A DNA stretch of 12,076 nt from Thermaceae bacterium (GTDB lineage: Bacteria > Deinococcota > Deinococci > Deinococcales > Marinithermaceae): assembly GCA_027023115.1 (NCBI GenBank), contig JALVWZ010000160.1, positions 1 to 12,076 on the forward strand, given 5' to 3'. Each line of letters opens with the position of its first letter. The stretch's first letter is position 1. Below are positions 6,813 to 12,076 of this stretch, in pieces. Below the pieces are notes generated by a model. It was not told the origin of the DNA, ran no database searches, and was given only the letters and a program-made list of their open reading frames with translations. The translations under genes and the position numbers were made by a program.

Positions 6813-7706
6813 ATGCTGGCGGATATGGACGCCCGTACCGCCGCCGCTCTCGGCCTTACGCTCTTGTTGTGGGCTTCCGCCTTTGCCGGAATTCGCGCCG
6901 GTCTGAGCGGATATGGTCCTTTCCAGCTGGCCTTGGTGCGCTTTTTGGCGGCTTCGCTGGCGCTTGGCGCGTACGCAGTTTTCGCCCGCCTGCGGGCGCC
7001 GCGCGCCGCCGACCTGGGCCGGCTCGGCCTATTGGGGTTCCTGGGTTTTACCGTCTATCACCTGGCCCTGAACTACGGCGAGCAAACGGTCGGCGCCGGC
7101 GCAGCCAGCTTGCTCATCGCCGCCGGACCTATCTTCACCGCTTTGCTGGCGGTTGTTTTTCTCGGTGAGCGCCTCAACTTTTGGGGCTGGTCGGGGGTGC
7201 TGCTGGGTTTTGGCGGCGTCGCCCTGATCGCACTGGGAGAGGGCGGCGGCCTCGGCTTCGACCCGGGGGCGTTTTGGATAGTGCTGGCGGCTTTTTCGAC
7301 GAGCCTCTACTTTGTTTTTCAAAAGCCTCTGCACGGCCGCTACTCGGCGCTGGAAATAACCACCTACACGCTCTGGGCGGGCACGCTGTGGATGCTGCCA
7401 TTTTCAAAGGGTCTGCTTACGGCCATAGAGAAAGCGCCGTTGTCTGCCACACTTAGCGCTCTATACCTGGGCATTGGCCCGGCGGCCCTGGCCTACGCTC
7501 TTTGGAACTACGCTCTCGGTCGCATGCCAGCATCGCGGGTTACCAGCTTCCTCTACCTTTCGCCGGTGCTGGCGATAGCCATTGCCTGGTTATGGCTGGG
7601 GGAGTTGCCAACCGCGCTCACCGTGCTGGGAGGTGGCGTGGCAGTGGCCGGTGTGATGGTAACCAACGTATGGGGACGCACGCCAGCCGCTGGCGATATA
7701 AGCTGA
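6813..7706 (+). CDS. EamA/DMT-superfamily transporter (drug/metabolite exporter type)
   Basis: This 297-residue inner-membrane protein has about ten predicted transmembrane segments in two repeated EamA halves (about 8-138 and 150-285). Family marks include LLLWASAFAGIRAGL near the N-terminus, a central GAASLLIAAGPIFTALLAVV, LGERLNFWGWSGVLLGFGGV at the end of the first half, and the matching SRVTSFLYLSPVLAIAIAWL and LGELPTALTVLGGGVAVAG in the second. EamA proteins often export amino acids or small metabolites; the substrate cannot be read from sequence. The start ATG 6813 has GGGGG about 5 nt upstream; ATG 6825, four codons later, is an alternative. It is first in an operon with the citramalate synthase-like gene (4-nt gap) and the dehydrogenase, so its cargo may be related to their products (inference). 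Confidence 0.88.
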   Translation: MLADMDARTAAALGLTLLLWASAFAGIRAGLSGYGPFQLALVRFLAASLALGAYAVFARLRAPRAADLGRLGLLGFLGFTVYHLALNYGEQTVGAGAASLLIAAGPIFTALLAVVFLGERLNFWGWSGVLLGFGGVALIALGEGGGLGFDPGAFWIVLAAFSTSLYFVFQKPLHGRYSALEITTYTLWAGTLWMLPFSKGLLTAIEKAPLSATLSALYLGIGPAALAYALWNYALGRMPASRVTSFLYLSPVLAIAIAWLWLGELPTALTVLGGGVAVAGVMVTNVWGRTPAAGDIS

Positions 7707-7710
7707 GGGT

Positions 7711-9327
7711 ATGGCACGGGTTACGATACTCGATACGCTCCTGCGCGACGGCGCCCTTTCCGAGGGCGTGTCGTTCACGCCGGAAGACAAGTTAGAAATT
7801 CTGCAACTGCTGGACCGCCTCGAGATCCCCTACCTGGAGGCGGGCTGGCCCTACCAGTGGCCGGAAGACCTGGAGGTCTTCGAGCGAGCCCGCGAGCTAG
7901 ACCTGAAGGGCAAGCTGGTGGTATTCGGCTCCACCCGCCGCCCCGAAACCGACCCCGAGCGCGATCCAAACCTCAAGCTGGTCCTCAAGGCCGATACCCC
8001 TACCGTTCACATCTACGGCAAGGCCTGGAGCCTGCACGTGGAGAAGGTGCTGCGCACCACGCTCGAAGAGAACCTGGCTATGGTGCGGGAGACGGTGGCC
8101 TACCTCAAGGGCCTGGGCAAAGAGGTAATCTTTACCGCCGAGAATTTTTACGCCGGTTGCCGCCACGACCGCGGCTACTCGCTGGAGGTGGTGGGCGAGG
8201 CCGTCAAGGCCGGGGCCGACATCGTGGTGCTCGGTGACTCGGTGGGAGCCTCGCTGATGAGCGAGGTGGTCCGGGGCGTAAAATCTGTCAAGGAAGCATA
8301 CCCGGATGCCGTGGTGGGTTTCCACGGCCACAACGACATGGGCTTGGCCGTGGCCAACGCCATCGCCGCGGTCGAAGCCGGCGCCGAGCACGTGCAGGGC
8401 TCCATAGGCGGCTACGGCGCCCGCACTGGCATGACCGACCTCTCCACGTTGATCCCCATCCTCAAGCTCAAAATGGGCATCGACGTGATTTCCGACGAAG
8501 CCCTCAAGAACATCACCCCCGTTACCCGGGCCATCGTCAACAAGATTGGCGTCGGCGACCTTGACTACCACCCCTTCGTTGGCTACAAGGTCTTCGCCCA
8601 CCGCACCCACTCGCACATCGCCGCGGTCCTTTCCGACCCCGAAACCTACGAGCCCATACCGCCGGAAGCCGTTGGTAACGAACGGCGCTTGTTATTGCCG
8701 GGTATTGCCCGGGCCAGTTACCTGGAGTCGCTGGCGCAGCGGCTGGGCGTGGACCTTTCGGGCGACTCGGCCGCCAACCAGCGCATTCGCGAGGAGCTCC
8801 TCAAACTCGAAGAAGCCGGCTACACCTACGAAGATGCCGAGGCCAGCCTCGAACTGATACTAGGCAAGCTCACCGGTCGCTTCCGCCCCGAGATGAAGGT
8901 CGAACGGCTGCGCCTCTTCGAGGTCATTCGCGGCAAGAACAACCCCGTAGTAGAAGCCAGCTTGCGGATTGAGCTTGGTTCCCACGACGAGTACGTGGCC
9001 GCCGAAGGCAGCGGTCCGGTAACCACCCTCTTCGACGTTTTGGTAGAAGCCATGCGCGAGGTGCGGCACGAACTCGGCCCGCTGGACGGCTACATCTGCG
9101 GCATCAAGCTGGCGGCGGTGCGGGTGCGCACCTTCTACCCGCGCGGCAAGAAAGAGCTGCGGGCGCGCGTAACCGTTACCTTCAGCGACGGCGAGCGCAA
9201 CTGGAGCACTATCGGCATCAGCCGCGACCTGATCCAGGCCACCTGGAAGGCTCTCTTCGACGGCATCGAGTACGGTCTCTACACCAAGGCGGAGGCCGAA
9301 GGGGTGGAACCCCCCATATTTGGTTAG
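7711..9327 (+). CDS. cimA: Citramalate synthase-family enzyme (LeuA/CimA type), divergent active site
   Basis: The 538 residues match the length and two-part layout of (R)-citramalate synthase, which condenses acetyl-CoA with pyruvate in the threonine-independent route to isoleucine. An N-terminal DRE-TIM barrel (about 4-270) is seen in DTLLRDG (8-14, catalytic Arg12 and metal-ligand Asp13), VFGSTRRPE, HGHNDMGLAVAN (205-216, with His205 and His207 for the metal) and GYGARTG. The C-terminal LeuA-type dimer domain (about 400-525) includes EGSGPVTTLFDVL and a final WSTIGISRDLIQATWKAL that closely follows CimA. Against CimA as I recall it, several barrel motifs differ: RDGAL for RDGAQ, GDSVGA for CDTNGG, IGGYGARTGMT for INGYGERCGNA. 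A different 2-oxo acid or acyl-CoA is possible. The ATG sits 4 nt after the transporter stop with only a very close GAGGG, so translation is probably coupled. The next gene follows after 9 nt. Confidence 0.82.
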   Translation: MARVTILDTLLRDGALSEGVSFTPEDKLEILQLLDRLEIPYLEAGWPYQWPEDLEVFERARELDLKGKLVVFGSTRRPETDPERDPNLKLVLKADTPTVHIYGKAWSLHVEKVLRTTLEENLAMVRETVAYLKGLGKEVIFTAENFYAGCRHDRGYSLEVVGEAVKAGADIVVLGDSVGASLMSEVVRGVKSVKEAYPDAVVGFHGHNDMGLAVANAIAAVEAGAEHVQGSIGGYGARTGMTDLSTLIPILKLKMGIDVISDEALKNITPVTRAIVNKIGVGDLDYHPFVGYKVFAHRTHSHIAAVLSDPETYEPIPPEAVGNERRLLLPGIARASYLESLAQRLGVDLSGDSAANQRIREELLKLEEAGYTYEDAEASLELILGKLTGRFRPEMKVERLRLFEVIRGKNNPVVEASLRIELGSHDEYVAAEGSGPVTTLFDVLVEAMREVRHELGPLDGYICGIKLAAVRVRTFYPRGKKELRARVTVTFSDGERNWSTIGISRDLIQATWKALFDGIEYGLYTKAEAEGVEPPIFG

Positions 9328-9336
9328 GAGGCAGTC

Positions 9337-10202
<866 letters not shown>

Positions 10203-10212
<10 letters not shown>

Positions 10213-10230
10213 TCCGTAGTGCGTGGTTTG
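10203..10230 (-). repeat. Heptamer repeat array, inverted copy overlapping the hbd stop codon
   Basis: Read on the minus strand the units are ACCACGC, ACTACGG, ACTACGC, then ACCG. The hbd stop codon (10210-10212) is inside the array. Together with the direct copy at 10277-10314 it forms imperfect inverted arms around the central hairpin. Confidence 0.8.
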
Positions 10231-10235
10231 TGGCA

Positions 10236-10261
10236 ACGGCCGGCTGCAAGCAGCCGGCCGT
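10236..10261. terminator. Strong hairpin between convergent genes, probable bidirectional terminator
   Basis: A perfect 11-bp stem (ACGGCCGGCTG with CAGCCGGCCGT) closes a CAAG loop. It lies 23 nt after the hbd stop and about 55 nt after the stop of the convergent mutase gene. On the plus strand it is followed by GCATCTTTAA, a weak T-run; on the minus strand there is no T-tract. Termination from both sides is likely from position and stem strength, but it is not the classic U-tract type. Confidence 0.7.
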
Positions 10262-10276
10262 GCATCTTTAACATGA

Positions 10277-10314
10277 ACTACCTACCACGCACCACGCACC
10301 ATCTACCACGAACC
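10277..10314 (+). repeat. Heptamer repeat array, direct copy downstream of the mutase gene
   Basis: The units are ACTACCT, ACCACGC, ACCACGC, ACCATCT, ACCACGA, then ACC, running in the same orientation as the array at 6710-6751. It ends 2 nt before the stop codon of the mutase gene on the minus strand. Confidence 0.8.
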
Positions 10315-10316
10315 TG

Positions 10317-11966
<1,650 letters not shown>

Positions 11967-11984
11967 ATCTGGGCCTCCGGCTCC

Positions 11985-11990
11985 ATTATA
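11985..11990 (-). promoter_or_regulatory. -10 element of the mutase gene
   Basis: On the minus strand a perfect TATAAT lies 18 nt upstream of ATG 11966, giving a short leader that contains the GGAGG SD (11974-11978). The -35 is poor; TTCGGG at 18-nt spacing is the best candidate. Confidence 0.5.
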
Positions 11991-12051
11991 ACGTTTTGCC
12001 GGCGCTAGCCCGAAAAGCGCAAGGCCAGGATGAAACTCACTCTGTTTCGGC

Positions 12052-12057
12052 TAGAAT
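12052..12057 (+). promoter_or_regulatory. Possible -10 element of a divergent gene at the right edge
   Basis: TAGAAT (or the overlapping AATAAT at 12055-12060) lies 5-8 nt before a GTG at 12066, much like the promoter-to-start spacing of recG and the first M16 gene. It would read away from the mutase gene. Confidence 0.35.
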
Positions 12058-12065
12058 AATCGCTT

Positions 12066-12076
12066 GTGAGGTTGCT
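12066..12076 (+). CDS. Possible start of a divergent gene, cut by the right window edge
   Basis: GTG AGG TTG begins right after a -10-like hexamer with no SD, matching the leaderless starts seen elsewhere in the window. Only three full codons are visible (Val/Met-Arg-Leu), so the product cannot be named and the gene itself is tentative. Confidence 0.25.

Overview
The window is a compact, GC-rich bacterial chromosome segment with ten protein genes that I can support, one of them cut by the left edge and one more possibly beginning at the right edge. GTG and TTG starts are common. Two genes begin with GTG exactly 6 nt after a -10 hexamer and have no Shine-Dalgarno (SD) sequence, which looks like leaderless transcription. 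Together with the split M16 peptidase pair and a RecG with a long N-terminal extension, this suggests a Deinococcota member, probably of the Thermales. That placement is inferred from gene style, not from a database match. I see no phage, insertion sequence, CRISPR, rRNA or tRNA.

Layout. Positions 1-2244 are on the minus strand: the 5' part of recG (1-644), and upstream of it a 510-residue secreted lipoprotein with its own terminator (663-695). A divergent promoter region (about 2245-2334) separates these from a plus-strand run. That run holds two adjacent M16 peptidase-family genes (2335-3558 and 3559-4791), a secreted CAP-domain protein whose likely TTG start lies inside the second M16 gene (4748-5716), and a small outer-membrane-like lipoprotein (5736-6428). 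Next is about 385 bp without a convincing gene (6429-6812), containing several small hairpins and a degenerate heptamer repeat. A tight three-gene plus-strand operon follows: an EamA-family transporter (6813-7706), a divergent citramalate synthase-family enzyme (7711-9327) and 3-hydroxybutyryl-CoA dehydrogenase (9337-10212). It ends against a strong hairpin framed by more heptamer repeats. The convergent minus-strand gene 10317-11966 is a B12-dependent acyl-CoA mutase large subunit.

How the genes may work together. The two M16 subunits have complementary defects: the first lacks the zinc motif but keeps the C-terminal R/Y motif, and the second has the zinc motif but lacks the R/Y motif. They should form one heterodimeric protease. 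The mutase would normally be labelled methylmalonyl-CoA mutase, but the two residues that hold the methylmalonyl carboxylate (Tyr89 and Arg207 in the Propionibacterium enzyme) are Phe79 and Gln197 here. That is the isobutyryl-CoA mutase signature. With 3-hydroxybutyryl-CoA dehydrogenase next door, the right half reads as a C4 acyl-CoA module (isobutyryl-CoA, butyryl-CoA, 3-hydroxybutyryl-CoA, acetoacetyl-CoA). The citramalate synthase-like enzyme departs from its family at several active-site positions, so its substrate is open. The main leads are this metabolic cluster, the 7-bp repeat family that brackets it in inverted orientation, and the leaderless promoters.
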